NCBI RefSeq assembly: GCF_900582195.1
Contig: NZ_UTHA01000026.1
Location: 31,395-95,394, forward strand
Source of the DNA: Pseudomonas viridiflava
GTDB taxonomy: Bacteria > Pseudomonadota > Gammaproteobacteria > Pseudomonadales > Pseudomonadaceae
Length of the DNA: 64,000 bases
Direction of reading: 5' to 3'
Shown: positions 11,193-19,932 of the stretch, in pieces
Numbering within the stretch: the stretch's first letter is position 1
How the letters are laid out: each line of letters starts with the position of its first letter
Notes under the pieces: generated by a model
Told to the model about the DNA's origin: nothing
Databases searched by the model: none
What the model saw: only the letters and a program-made list of their open reading frames with translations
Translations under genes and position numbers: made by a program

Positions 11193-11609
11193 ATGCTCAG
11201 CGAAGAACAGAAGCAGAAGAAAAAGCTTGTCGAAAGTACAAAGGCTACTGGGACTTTTGATGCTACAGATAGTGCTGGTTGGACCCTTAAAAGTACCCAG
11301 GTGCTTTTCATTCCTACGGTCTATCAAGAGTTCTGGGTCCTCGGTCTGAATCAGTACACGCCAAACCTCAATTCGATAATTTTTGCAATTCCGCAAAGTC
11401 TTTCAGGTTATACCCCGCACATTATCTATTTTGATGATCGCAAATGGGAGCAAAAATGGGAGGTCGACATTGAGGGGGAAACCTATCCGGTTGAGTCGGG
11501 CTCGGTAACCGTAGAATTACGAAATAGTCAAAAAACCATCGAGGGAACGCTGGAATTCATCCTGAAAGGAGATCGAAAAATTACCGGATCTTTTCATATT
11601 TTCAGCTAG
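11193..11609 (+). CDS. Hypothetical protein, 138 residues, low GC
   Basis: I do not recognise this protein. It starts with a charged helix (SEEQKQKKKLVEST) and then alternates short hydrophobic and polar runs, which suggests a mostly beta fold. It has several Trp and Tyr residues, no signal peptide, no membrane helix and no cysteine. Its base composition is clearly more AT-rich than the neighbouring katG and sulfatase genes, so it may have been acquired recently. It is a single-gene unit: the palindrome at 11101-11120 lies upstream and a 13-bp hairpin follows. A weak AGAGAT site precedes the ATG. The ORF is convincing because it fills the gap between divergent katG and the leftward sulfatase. 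Confidence 0.65.
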   Translation: MLSEEQKQKKKLVESTKATGTFDATDSAGWTLKSTQVLFIPTVYQEFWVLGLNQYTPNLNSIIFAIPQSLSGYTPHIIYFDDRKWEQKWEVDIEGETYPVESGSVTVELRNSQKTIEGTLEFILKGDRKITGSFHIFS

Positions 11610-11615
11610 CCGATT

Positions 11616-11643
11616 AATACAGGGCGTAACTACGCCCTGTATT
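11616..11643. terminator. Hairpin after the 138-residue gene
   Basis: A perfect 13-bp stem, AATACAGGGCGTA with its complement, around a 2-base loop. It lies 6 bases after the small gene's stop and 16 bases beyond the stop of the convergent sulfatase gene. It is probably a shared bidirectional terminator, although the T run is short. Confidence 0.7.
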
Positions 11644-11659
11644 GATGCTTCAAAACCAG

Positions 11660-13891
11660 TCAGGTGGATTGGGCCGTGTCGTCATCCGGCACGTCGTCGA
11701 GGATATCCTCCTGCCCCGGCAACTCAGTAATCACACTGAAATCCGTCACTTCAACGGCGCCTAGCCCGTAACCCAGCAAATGAAAGGAAAACGCTTTGCG
11801 CTCTTGCGGGTTGTCGAAGCTGAAGTTCATTTCCAGTGGCTGGTCGGCGGTTGCCACCATCTCCTGTGGCAAACCGATCTGCACGTCCTGTTCAAACTCC
11901 TTGGCCTTGAGCTGAATGTACGCCGCCTGCTGCGGATCGACTGAACGCACGGTCAGGCGCACGCGGGTGTGCGATCCTTTGGGCATTTCCAGGTATTGCG
12001 CGCCGATCAGGTTATCGGCCCAGTCATCCTTGATCTGCGCTTGCAGCGGGATGACGTTGGTGCTGCCGAATTGATAGCGGTGATTGAGCGGTGTGCGCAG
12101 CAGCGACAGGTCGAGGGCGTTGGCGCGGGCGGCGATCTGCCGGGCCGGGTGGCCGCTGTAGTTGCCTTTGTAGATGGCGTTTTCGGCGATGAAACCGGCG
12201 CTTTCGTAGTAGCGGCAGCGACGCGGCATGTCGCACTCGGAAAAGATCCCCTGACCGTTGTGATAGCGCAGCTTGCCGTTGGTAAACGACATGATTTCGC
12301 GGCCGCTGTCGTAGTCGCGAAACAGCGAGCGACCGCTCAGGGCGGAAGGCACCGGCAAGTCGAAGTAATCGAGAATCGAGGTGCTCAGATCGACGTGACC
12401 GTAGACGCCTTTGTTCAGTCGCGGCAGTTGTTCCTGCTCCGGCGCCAGGGTCAGATTGAAGCCCCACGAAGAGGCCAGGCGCACGCCGTCGATGCCGTGG
12501 GATTCGTCCGAGGTGATCACCACCAGCGTGTCTTTCAGAACGCCCTGGCGTTCGAGGCCGTTGAGAAACTGCTCCAGCGCATCGTCGAGATAACCGACGG
12601 CGGCCTGTTTTGGCGTTTCGAAGCGCTCCAGGTATTCCTCGGGCGCGGAGTAGGGCTGATGGGTGCCGACGGTCAGTAATGTCAGCATCCACGGCTTTTT
12701 CTGCTTTTTCAGTTCGCCGACATAGTCCAGCGCGCCTTCCAAAAACGCCTTGTCATCCTTGCCCCACGGGAACTCCAGATAGTTGCTGTTGCTGAACCAT
12801 TCCAGGCCATGGGTCGCATCGAAACCGATGTGCGGCATGATCTTGTCTTTGGCCATGAAGCGCAGCCCGGCTCCTTGCAGATAGTGCGTGCTGAAGCCGT
12901 GTTCACGCAGTTGCGCCGGCAGGCAGGCCTGATTGCGGTCGTTGAGGGTAAGCATTTCCACGCCTTTGGGCGTGCCGTTGTTGAGCTTGTCGTAGTCGCC
13001 GCAGAGCATGGAGTACAGACCGCGAATGGTCTGATGTGTGTGCAGCACGTAATCCGGGGTGTTCATGCCGCGCTCGGCCCAGCGGCTGAGATTCGGCATC
13101 AGGTCTTCCTGATAGTGGCTGCCGATGGCCTCGCGGTTGGCGCGGATGTAGGCACCGGGAATGCCTTCCAGCGCGATGATCAGCACATTGCGCGCCTGAC
13201 CCGGTGCGGCCAGTAATTTCTGCCCGTTGAGGTCGGCGTCGGTGAGACCGGCCATGGCCGGCGCGGGTTCTTCGACGTCACCGTCCAGCCACTCCTCGGC
13301 CTGGATCTGCAGATCAGCAACTTCAGTGGCCATTAACTGGTGCGGCAGGTTGTACTGGCGCCATGGATCGGCTTCGCTCGGCCACAGGTTTTGCGCGCCC
13401 CAGTGAGCGGCGAACAGCACCAGCGGTGCGCTCCAGGCTGCACGGGGCAGGGGAGGACGCGGCATGCCACGGCCGGCAAATTGGGTCAGCAGCCAGAACA
13501 CCAGAGCCAGCAGCAAAGTGATGCCCAGCGCCGGATGCGCCAGCCCGCCACCGCTGGAATTTTCCACGAACTGCGGATCGATCAGGTAATGAAAATCCGA
13601 AGGCGTCGGCAGACGCCCGACGGCGCTGACCAGTTCAGCGGTTGCCACGGCCAGCAAGCCCCAGAACACCAGCAACGGCAAAGCCACCCACCAGGCACGA
13701 CGATGCAGCAAAACGACCAACAAACTGCCGATGGCCAGATCCGACACATAGCCCAGCGGCGTTGACCAGCCCAGTGCCGCACGCAGGCACACCGGCACAA
13801 CCAGCACGAGAAAGATCAACGAAAAGAGGCGGGCATGCGGCTGCCGCAACCGGTTAAAAAGAGCGCTCACAAAAAGACCTTCCAAAGTCAT
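11660..13891 (-). CDS. LTA synthase-like membrane sulfatase / phosphoglycerol transferase family
   Basis: A protein of about 743 residues with five or so N-terminal membrane helices (about 22-41, 51-63, 66-88, 121-140, 153-165) followed by a large periplasmic alkaline-phosphatase-superfamily domain. The domain opens with NVLIIALEGIPG (residues 235-246) carrying a metal-ligand Glu242. A candidate Thr nucleophile lies in THQTIRG (285-291), and TSDESHG supplies later metal ligands. This is the layout of LtaS/OpgB-type phosphoglycerol transferases. In a Gram-negative the acceptor could be periplasmic glucans or another envelope glycan, which is inference. The frame opens further upstream at 13975; I chose ATG at 13891 because the extra 28 residues look non-coding and polar. 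Confidence 0.75.
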   Translation of the reverse strand: MTLEGLFVSALFNRLRQPHARLFSLIFLVLVVPVCLRAALGWSTPLGYVSDLAIGSLLVVLLHRRAWWVALPLLVFWGLLAVATAELVSAVGRLPTPSDFHYLIDPQFVENSSGGGLAHPALGITLLLALVFWLLTQFAGRGMPRPPLPRAAWSAPLVLFAAHWGAQNLWPSEADPWRQYNLPHQLMATEVADLQIQAEEWLDGDVEEPAPAMAGLTDADLNGQKLLAAPGQARNVLIIALEGIPGAYIRANREAIGSHYQEDLMPNLSRWAERGMNTPDYVLHTHQTIRGLYSMLCGDYDKLNNGTPKGVEMLTLNDRNQACLPAQLREHGFSTHYLQGAGLRFMAKDKIMPHIGFDATHGLEWFSNSNYLEFPWGKDDKAFLEGALDYVGELKKQKKPWMLTLLTVGTHQPYSAPEEYLERFETPKQAAVGYLDDALEQFLNGLERQGVLKDTLVVITSDESHGIDGVRLASSWGFNLTLAPEQEQLPRLNKGVYGHVDLSTSILDYFDLPVPSALSGRSLFRDYDSGREIMSFTNGKLRYHNGQGIFSECDMPRRCRYYESAGFIAENAIYKGNYSGHPARQIAARANALDLSLLRTPLNHRYQFGSTNVIPLQAQIKDDWADNLIGAQYLEMPKGSHTRVRLTVRSVDPQQAAYIQLKAKEFEQDVQIGLPQEMVATADQPLEMNFSFDNPQERKAFSFHLLGYGLGAVEVTDFSVITELPGQEDILDDVPDDDTAQST

Positions 13892-14278
13892 CAAAACGTC
13901 AAAAAAGTGTGCGCGATGATACCAAGGGTGAGCTGTCTGATCGCCCCTTTGAACGCGTAACTGATGCGCTGGCACGGTGGCCTCTGAAGGTGATGGGGTG
14001 CCTGCAGGCCTGACCGGCCCTTGCGTGGCACGCCAATCGTCGATATTGAGGCGGATGGATTTATTGTTTCAGGCTGTTTAAGCCGCCAGACCATCACCGG
14101 TATCTAATGTAGGAGTTGCGCAACGCTGCGATATTTTTAAACCTCAGAATCAAGAGCGCGCCGCCTCATCTAGCTCAACAACCCGTGCTATCGATATGCG
14201 ATAAAGGTATTTAATTTATGTTTTTTATAGCGATAAAGTCAGGCCTTTCAGCACACTATCCCATGCTGCGAGGTTGTC
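13892..14278. other. 387-base gene-free stretch
   Basis: This lies between the divergent sulfatase gene and the substrate-binding protein, so it must contain promoters for both. The last 80 bases (about 14200-14260) are AT-rich and are the likely promoter region of the binding-protein gene. A short palindrome GTTGCGCAAC lies at about 14115-14124. I see no gene, RNA or strong repeat here. Confidence 0.45.
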
Positions 14279-15295
14279 ATGGCCACACCGTTCAAACGTT
14301 CTGCACTGACTCTGTTGGCCGCTTCCCTGGCGGCGAGCGCGTTGTTCAGCACCGGCGCTCAGGCCGAAGGCAAGATCAGCATCGCTCAGCAATTCGGCAT
14401 CGGTTACCTGATCCTCGATGTGGTGCGCGACCAGAACCTCATCGAAAAGCACGGTAAGGAGCAGGGCCTCGACATCAAGGTCGACTGGAACAGCATTTCC
14501 GGCGCCACGGCGATGAACGAAGCGTTGCTCACCGGCTCGCTCGACGTGGTGTCCGCCGGTGTCCCGCCGATGCTCACTGTGTGGGATCGCACCAAAGGCA
14601 AACAGAACGTCAAAGCCATCGCCGCACTGGGTTCGATGCCCAACTATTTGCTGACCAACAACCCGAACATCAAAACGCTCAAGGACTTTACCGACAAGGA
14701 CCGGATTGCCGTGCCTGCCGCCGGTGTCGGCTTCCAGTCGCGCACCTTGCAGATCGAAACCGCCAAGGAATTCGGCGACGCCCAATACAAGAAGTTCGAC
14801 GACATCTCAGTCAGCCTGCCGCACCCTGACGCAACCGCCGCGCTGATTGCCGGCGGCTCGGAAATCAACTCGCACTTCTCCAGCCCGCCGTTCCAGTACC
14901 AGGCCCTGCAGAACCCCAACGTGCACAAAGTACTGAGTTCCTATGACGTGCTCGGTGGGCAGGCGACGTTCAACGTGCTGTACACCACAGAAAAATTCCA
15001 CGACGAAAACCCGAAAACCTACAAGGCGTTCTACGACGCGTTGGCCGAGGCCGAGAAGATCATCAAGGCCGACAAACCCGCTGCTGCCCAAGCGTACATT
15101 CGCGTAGAGCAATCGAAGTTGCCGCTGGCGCTAGTGGAGCAAATCGTCAAAGACCCGGAAATCGATTTCACCGTGGTGCCGCAGCGCACCTTTATCTATG
15201 CCGAGAAATTGCAGGAGTTGCGTGTCTTGAAAAATAAGGCCGAGAGCTGGAAGGATTATTTCTTTGAAGAGGCGCATGGAGGCGCGGGGAGTTGA
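14279..15295 (+). CDS. Periplasmic substrate-binding protein, TauA/SsuA/NMT1 type
   Basis: A 338-residue ABC-transporter solute-binding protein. A classical signal peptide ends near residue 29 (STGAQA/EG), so the mature protein is periplasmic. The fold signature of the sulfonate/nitrate/taurine group is present: an early IAQQFGIGYLILDVV strand-helix, GATAMNEALLTGSLDVVSAG near residues 79-98, and ANYL/NNPNIKTLKDF later. The ligand is probably an aliphatic sulfonate or similar small anion but cannot be fixed. No ATPase or permease gene lies in the next 1.8 kb, so it is an orphan here and may serve a transporter encoded elsewhere. A GAGG site precedes the ATG. Confidence 0.85.
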   Translation: MATPFKRSALTLLAASLAASALFSTGAQAEGKISIAQQFGIGYLILDVVRDQNLIEKHGKEQGLDIKVDWNSISGATAMNEALLTGSLDVVSAGVPPMLTVWDRTKGKQNVKAIAALGSMPNYLLTNNPNIKTLKDFTDKDRIAVPAAGVGFQSRTLQIETAKEFGDAQYKKFDDISVSLPHPDATAALIAGGSEINSHFSSPPFQYQALQNPNVHKVLSSYDVLGGQATFNVLYTTEKFHDENPKTYKAFYDALAEAEKIIKADKPAAAQAYIRVEQSKLPLALVEQIVKDPEIDFTVVPQRTFIYAEKLQELRVLKNKAESWKDYFFEEAHGGAGS

Positions 15296-15423
15296 TCACG
15301 CCTGGTCAAGGAGCGGAACACCGTGGGTTGATTCTGGACAGCGTAATAACCACTCAGTAGCATTCGACGCCAACGGATTTTCCCTTCACACGTCGTCCGA
15401 CGTGGAACGCTCAAGGAATCGAC

Positions 15424-15921
15424 ATGCGCGACACCCCCATTGACCAAAAACGAACGGTCGTGACCCAGGTCCACGGCGAGATTCGCTATGAAACCCAGAT
15501 CAGTTTCAGCTCCACGTCGCTCGTCGATGGCGAAATTCGGGTGCATCGTGCTGAAGGCAATCGGCTAGACATTCCGGTGGCCGGGGCGGACTTCGCTTGG
15601 CGCATTGATCTGGATGGGGTGCATAGAATGCCGGTGACGCCGGCAGCGGCTGAACCGGTTGAACCGCTGCCTGCCGATGACAGTTTGAAGTTGTTCACCT
15701 CGAAAACTGTGTGGATCACACTGGCGCTTTGGTTCTTTGTCAGTTCGGTGTTCGGTTGGCTGGGGATTGTGGCGGCAGGCGGATATCTCGGTTACCAGTG
15801 GCGTGAGGTGGAAAAGCGCAAGGAACAGTTGGCCAATGCAACCGTCGTTGAAGCCGTGCCCCGTTCCGGCTCGCGGATGTCACGGGAAAGCGTGCGCAGG
15901 GCTTTGGCTCGCAATCGTTAA
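15424..15921 (+). CDS. Hypothetical single-helix membrane protein
   Basis: A 165-residue protein I cannot assign. Residues 1-85 are soluble and polar, rich in short beta-like runs (EIRYETQISFSS, GEIRVHRAEGN). One long hydrophobic segment spans about 94-122 (WITLALWFFVSSVFGWLGIV), and the C-terminal tail is basic (REVEKRKEQ, SVRRALARNR). The tail's positive charge suggests that it faces the cytoplasm. GGAACG-like purine sequence precedes the ATG. It lies 128 bases after the binding-protein gene on the same strand and ends at a strong terminator. No functional inference is justified. Confidence 0.68.
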   Translation: MRDTPIDQKRTVVTQVHGEIRYETQISFSSTSLVDGEIRVHRAEGNRLDIPVAGADFAWRIDLDGVHRMPVTPAAAEPVEPLPADDSLKLFTSKTVWITLALWFFVSSVFGWLGIVAAGGYLGYQWREVEKRKEQLANATVVEAVPRSGSRMSRESVRRALARNR

Positions 15922-15940
15922 TTCGGCACAGATCAAAAAC

Positions 15941-15983
15941 AAAAAAGGGGCGGCCTGATCATCGATCAGGCCGCCCCTTTTTT
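15941..15983. terminator. Bidirectional rho-independent terminator
   Basis: A perfect 20-bp stem, six A then GGGGCGGCCTGATC with its full complement, around a 3-base ATC loop. It ends in six T on either strand. It lies between the convergent ends of the one-helix membrane protein and the PCu(A)C gene and can stop both transcripts. Confidence 0.95.
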
Positions 15984-16000
15984 ATTGCCGCTCAGTCAGA

Positions 16001-16480
16001 TCAGTGCATTTTGCTGTGATCGTGACCTTCCATGTTGGTCAGCGCGCGAACCGGCGCTTTAACTTCGACGGTTTCTTTTTCACCTTTGGCGTTTTCCACG
16101 GTCAGGGTCAGCGGCACGCTGTCGCCTTCTTTGAGCTGAGGGGTCAGGCCCATCAGCATCACGTGGTAGCCGTTGGGGTCAAGCTTGACGGCTTTGCCGG
16201 CCGGCAGCTCGACGAACTTCACCGGGCCCATGCTCATGACGTCGTTCTTCATGGTCATTTCATGGATCTGTACGTCCTTGGCCGCTGGCGTCGCGACGCT
16301 GAGCAACTTGCTGTCGCTGTCGGCGGTGAGGGTCATGAACGCGCCGCTGGCGGACTGGGTTGGCACGGTGGCACGGACCCAGGCGTCATCGATTTTGGTC
16401 GCAGCGGTCGCCTGGAATGCCAGACCCAGCAGAGACAGACCGATGACAGCGCGTTTGATGTGGTTCAGAACAGGTTGCAT
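16001..16480 (-). CDS. Periplasmic copper chaperone PCu(A)C
   Basis: A 159-residue periplasmic Cu(I) chaperone that helps load copper into cytochrome oxidase. The signal peptide ends near residue 27 (FQATA/AT). The family's copper site is visible: His73 in QIHEMTM, Met84 in MSMGP, then His106 and Met108 in GYHVMLM. A short His/Met tail, GHDHSKMH, may add a further metal site. The frame extends upstream, but the ATG at 16480 has a strong GGAGG site and overlaps the SCO1 gene's stop by one base. Location directly after SCO1 fits a joint role in copper delivery to the CuA or CuB centre. Confidence 0.92.
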   Translation of the reverse strand: MQPVLNHIKRAVIGLSLLGLAFQATAATKIDDAWVRATVPTQSASGAFMTLTADSDSKLLSVATPAAKDVQIHEMTMKNDVMSMGPVKFVELPAGKAVKLDPNGYHVMLMGLTPQLKEGDSVPLTLTVENAKGEKETVEVKAPVRALTNMEGHDHSKMH

Positions 16481-17085
16481 CAGCAAACCTCCATAACAGT
16501 AAGCAAATCTTCCGTGCATTGTTCTGCCGAAAGCGAGGTGGACAGACCCAGGCGCAAGCCGCCGTTGGAGTCGTAAACGTAACTGGTGGCGGTGTGCGAG
16601 ATGGTGTACGTGTCGCCGGCCGGGACTTTCTCGTAGAACACGTCGAATTCCTTGGCCGTGGCTGCCGTTTCCTCGAGCGTGCCGTACAGCGCAACGAAGG
16701 TCGGGTCGAAAGCCTTCATGTAGGCGTCGAGGATTTCTGGCGTATCGCGCTCGGGATCGAGGCTGATGAAAATCACCTGCAAACGATCGCCATCGGCGCC
16801 CATCAGCTTCTTGATTTTCGCCGCGCGGGCCAGAGTGGTCGGGCAGACTGCCGGGCACTGGGTGAAGCCGAAGAAGACCATCGGCATCATGCCGCGAAAG
16901 CTCGACAGCGTCATGGTTTCGCCATCGGTGTTCTTCAGTTTGAAGGTGCGCCCCATGATCTTGTTACTCAGATCCTTGCCGTACTTGTACGACAGTTGGC
17001 CACGGGTGTCGCAGCCGGCGAGCAGGCCAAGCCCGAGCACGCCCATTCCCGCAAGCACCTTGCGGCGAGTCAACAAAGCCGTCAT
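16480..17085 (-). CDS. SCO1/SenC family copper-delivery lipoprotein
   Basis: A 201-residue thioredoxin-fold protein for cytochrome oxidase copper-site assembly. A twin-basic signal ends in a lipobox LLAGC with Cys25 as the likely lipid anchor, so it is tethered in the periplasm. The copper motif CPAVC is at residues 77-81 and the third ligand is His166 in ISHTATSYV. Length is normal. It is the first gene of a leftward pair with PCu(A)C, overlapping it by one base (TGATG). About 157 bases upstream separate it from nodT and show no clear feature. Confidence 0.92.
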   Translation of the reverse strand: MTALLTRRKVLAGMGVLGLGLLAGCDTRGQLSYKYGKDLSNKIMGRTFKLKNTDGETMTLSSFRGMMPMVFFGFTQCPAVCPTTLARAAKIKKLMGADGDRLQVIFISLDPERDTPEILDAYMKAFDPTFVALYGTLEETAATAKEFDVFYEKVPAGDTYTISHTATSYVYDSNGGLRLGLSTSLSAEQCTEDLLTVMEVC

Positions 17086-17242
17086 CTAATACCGCCTTTT
17101 GCAGCCCGTCAGTCAGCAGGACTGGCGAGGGGTTAACCGTAAAAGCGGCGCATGATACCAAACTGAAGGCAGAGGCCGGCCACGGATCGCCGCACGGTGC
17201 AGGATCGCGCGACAAAAGGTGTAAGGAAAAGTGACGACGGAC

Positions 17243-18637
17243 TCACTGCACCCGCGAATCCTCAACGCTCCAGCCACCGCCCAGCGCGGTGTACAGATTG
17301 ACCTCGGCGACCAGTTGCGCGAGGCGATCAGTGATCAGACCTTGCTGCGAACTGAACAGCGAGCGCTGCGCATCGAGGAACGTCAGGCTGCTGTCGACGC
17401 CATTCTGATAGCGGTTCTGCGCCAGGTTGTAATAAGTCTGGGTGGCCGCGACCAGATCGCGCTGCGCCTGCAACTGCTGCTGATAGGTGCTGCGTGCGGC
17501 GAGGCCGTCGGCGACTTCCTGAAACGCGGTTTGAATGGATTTTTCGTATTCGGCCACTGCCACATCTTTCTGAAGCTTTGAATAATCCAGACTGGCGCGC
17601 AGGCTGCCGGCATTGAAGATCGGCAGGCTGATCTGCGGCTGAAAGGTCCACGCCCCGGAACCGGCGCCGAACAAACCGGAAAGATCGCGGCTCGATGTAC
17701 CGGCGTTGGCGGTCAGGCTGACGCTGGGGAAAAACGCCGCGCGCGCTGCGCCGATATTGGCGTTGGCGGCCTTGAGTTTGTATTCGGCCTGGAGAATGTC
17801 CGGACGCCGTTGCAACAAATCCGAAGGCAGCCCGGCCGGCAGTTGTTGCACCAGATCGCTGGCCAGCGGTCGAGCGGGCAGGGTTTCGGGCACCGGAGCG
17901 CCAACCAGCAAGGTCAGGCTGTTCAGGTCCTGAGCGACCTGACGCTGATAGCGCGCCAGATTGGCCCGAGAGCTGTCGACGCTGGTCTTCGCCTGCGCCT
18001 GCTCCAGCGCCGAAGACTTGCCGGCCTCGCGGTTGCGTGTGGTCAGGTGCAGGCTCTGTTCATCGGCGGCGAGGGTCTCGCGAGTGAGAACCAGCAGCTC
18101 TTGATCGGCGCGCCAGGTCAGGTAAGCGTTGGCGACGTTGGCCACCAGACTCAGCTCGGCACTGCGCCGCGCCTCTTCAGTCGAGAGCCAGGTCTGCAAG
18201 GCCTCCTCGCTGAGGCTGCGCACCCGGCCGAAGAAGTCCAGTTCATAGGCGCTGATGCCGAGATTGACCGAGTACGTCGAATTGATCAGCGCTTTGCCTT
18301 GGGTGACGCTCGGCGGCATGCGCTGGCGCAGTTCATTGGCATTGGCCGACACCGCCGGCAGCAGGTCGGCGCGCTGAATGCGGTACTGCGCCTGGAACGC
18401 TTCGACGTTGAGTGCCGCCACGCGCAGGTCGCGGTTGTTGACCAGTGCGCTTTCGATCAGTTGTTGCAGCACCGGATCCGTGAACAGCGTGCGCCAGTCC
18501 TCAGCGCTCGTGGCTGGCTGCGTTGCTGTCGGATACTGCTCGGCGGTGGGGGCAGCGGGGCGCTGATACTCGGGAATCAATGAACAACCGCCCATCAGCA
18601 CCGCGATGGACAGCAGGGAAAGTCGCAACGTCAACAT
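17243..18637 (-). CDS. NodT-family outer-membrane efflux lipoprotein of the lipopeptide locus
   Basis: A 464-residue outer-membrane channel of the TolC/NodT type. The signal ends in a lipobox with Cys18 ([11 protein letters not shown]). Two internally repeated outer-membrane-factor domains follow, each with long amphipathic helices. Characteristic stretches are [16 protein letters not shown] near residue 132 and [33 protein letters not shown] near 281. It lies 33 bases after the LuxR gene on the same strand and so is probably co-transcribed with it. In Pseudomonas lipopeptide loci such a channel beside the synthetases is thought to partner the MacA-MacB pump, which here lies at the other end of the cluster. 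That pairing is inferred. Confidence 0.88.
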   Translation of the reverse strand: MLTLRLSLLSIAVLMGGCSLIPEYQRPAAPTAEQYPTATQPATSAEDWRTLFTDPVLQQLIESALVNNRDLRVAALNVEAFQAQYRIQRADLLPAVSANANELRQRMPPSVTQGKALINSTYSVNLGISAYELDFFGRVRSLSEEALQTWLSTEEARRSAELSLVANVANAYLTWRADQELLVLTRETLAADEQSLHLTTRNREAGKSSALEQAQAKTSVDSSRANLARYQRQVAQDLNSLTLLVGAPVPETLPARPLASDLVQQLPAGLPSDLLQRRPDILQAEYKLKAANANIGAARAAFFPSVSLTANAGTSSRDLSGLFGAGSGAWTFQPQISLPIFNAGSLRASLDYSKLQKDVAVAEYEKSIQTAFQEVADGLAARSTYQQQLQAQRDLVAATQTYYNLAQNRYQNGVDSSLTFLDAQRSLFSSQQGLITDRLAQLVAEVNLYTALGGGWSVEDSRVQ

Positions 18638-18670
18638 CGAACTGCCTCATGCATTAAAAGAGCGTTGTGC

Positions 18671-19465
18671 TCAGGCGCCGGCCATCCATTTCGCCAGGCC
18701 ATGACGGCCACTGACGCCGAGTTTGGCGGTGGCGCGTTTCAGGTACGTCTCGATCGAGCTGTTTTTGACCCGCAGCTTTTCCGCCATTTGCGGCACGGTG
18801 CCGCCGGTCAACAGGCCGAGGCAGACTTCTTTCTCGCGCACCGACAGGGCGATGTCGCTTAATGCCAGACGCTCATCGAACACCTGCGCCAGCGGCGCCT
18901 GATCCAGCTCGGCCAAGGGTTGGCGCGGTTGCCGGGCGAGGATTTGCCGGCTGATCTGCGCATGGCGTTCGATCAGCGGCAGCAAGGTGTCGGACAGGCG
19001 CTTGAGAAACGACAGCTCGGGCAGGGAAAACACCCGTTGCGTATGCGGTCGGTAAAACGAAATCACGCAACGGCGGTTGGACGTACGCGAAACCAGATTG
19101 CATTGATGGGCACTGTGTTGTGGATGGCGAGGCTGGAGCGAGGCTTTCAGTTGAATCAGCAGCGAGTCGTTCATCTCGATCATCTTCTGCAGCAGCGGAT
19201 GATCGTCGGGGCTCTCCAGCGGATCGGGCGCGGCACAGGTCTGCGACAAACCGGCGCTGCCCAACGGTTTGATGTCGACCACGCTGGCCTGACGCTCATC
19301 CAGCGTCCACTCACTCAGATCCACGCGGTTGACCGGCACCAGCGTGTCCACCAACTGGAACATGTTCGTGGCGAAGTGATCATCGCCGGTGCTTGCTATC
19401 AACTCACCCAGTTGCCAGTAGAAGTGTGGGTTTTCCATATTACGAATGCTGCCGGTCAGATTCAT
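18671..19465 (-). CDS. LuxR-family regulator, upstream of the synthetases
   Basis: A 264-residue transcription factor with a C-terminal LuxR helix-turn-helix (about residues 200-262: LSVREKEVCLGLLTGG, VPQMAEKLRVKNSSIETYLKRATAKLGV). The N-terminal part does not resemble an acyl-homoserine-lactone domain or a phospho-receiver. This matches the non-quorum LuxR regulators that flank Pseudomonas lipopeptide clusters (ArfF, ViscAR and relatives). It is divergent from the first synthetase and probably activates it. A second ATG lies at residue 10, where the paralogue at 60873 would align, but the first ATG has the better ribosome-binding context. The leader contains a CAGGGATG Rsm-like site. Confidence 0.9.
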   Translation of the reverse strand: MNLTGSIRNMENPHFYWQLGELIASTGDDHFATNMFQLVDTLVPVNRVDLSEWTLDERQASVVDIKPLGSAGLSQTCAAPDPLESPDDHPLLQKMIEMNDSLLIQLKASLQPRHPQHSAHQCNLVSRTSNRRCVISFYRPHTQRVFSLPELSFLKRLSDTLLPLIERHAQISRQILARQPRQPLAELDQAPLAQVFDERLALSDIALSVREKEVCLGLLTGGTVPQMAEKLRVKNSSIETYLKRATAKLGVSGRHGLAKWMAGA

Positions 19466-19481
19466 ATCCTTGTCATCCCTG
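19465..19481 (-). promoter_or_regulatory. Candidate RsmA/RsmE sites in the luxR leader
   Basis: On the minus strand, CAGGGATG (19481-19474) lies 8 bases before the ATG and fits the CANGGANG Rsm consensus. It contains the AGGGA that serves as ribosome-binding site. A second GGA motif, CAAGGATA (19472-19465), runs into the start codon. The identical CAGGGATG at the same spacing precedes the other luxR gene. Bound Rsm protein would block translation. The regulatory reading is inference. Confidence 0.55.
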
Positions 19482-19932
19482 GTTCAGAACCTTCACTGAA
19501 TCGTCTGCCGTCTATGCAAAAGCCGCCCACGCCGTCCTTTCTCCTTGAACACGATCTGGAGCGGGATTTAAGCCCATGGATTTGTCCTACGTCTGTAGGG
19601 GAAAACAGGGACACAAAGTGCCACTATTTCTGATTGTTGGCGCCGGGGTTCTGACAGCGCTGAACTCAGGCGTGCCAGCGTGAGTGACTATTCAGTCACG
19701 TTCTAGCCCCGGAAACCCGGACGATGATCAATTCTGATCGACAGCGCTCGGGCAAATAGCGGCGCTGGTGTGTGGTTTTTTTCCTACAAGCTTTTCAGTA
19801 TTTCCTCTCCGATTTTTAGACCTTGCCTGCGATGGGCACGCCCATGGCGCGTATCAGGGGGGTGGTTGTCCGGGTTTCAGGTGTCATGTCGATGGCGGGG
19901 CCGATGCTTGAATACCGGCAAAATTACATGAG
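19466..19932. promoter_or_regulatory. Divergent control region between luxR and the first synthetase
   Basis: 467 bases without a convincing gene. It must hold the synthetase promoter and the luxR-nodT promoter. Short inverted repeats are visible: CCTAC-GTCT-GTAGG at 19586-19599, GTGACT-ATTC-AGTCAC at 19684-19699, and GATCA-ATTC-TGATC near 19726-19739. The last two share the ATTC centre and could be binding sites for the LuxR regulators. I could not place -35/-10 boxes with confidence. Confidence 0.5.
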
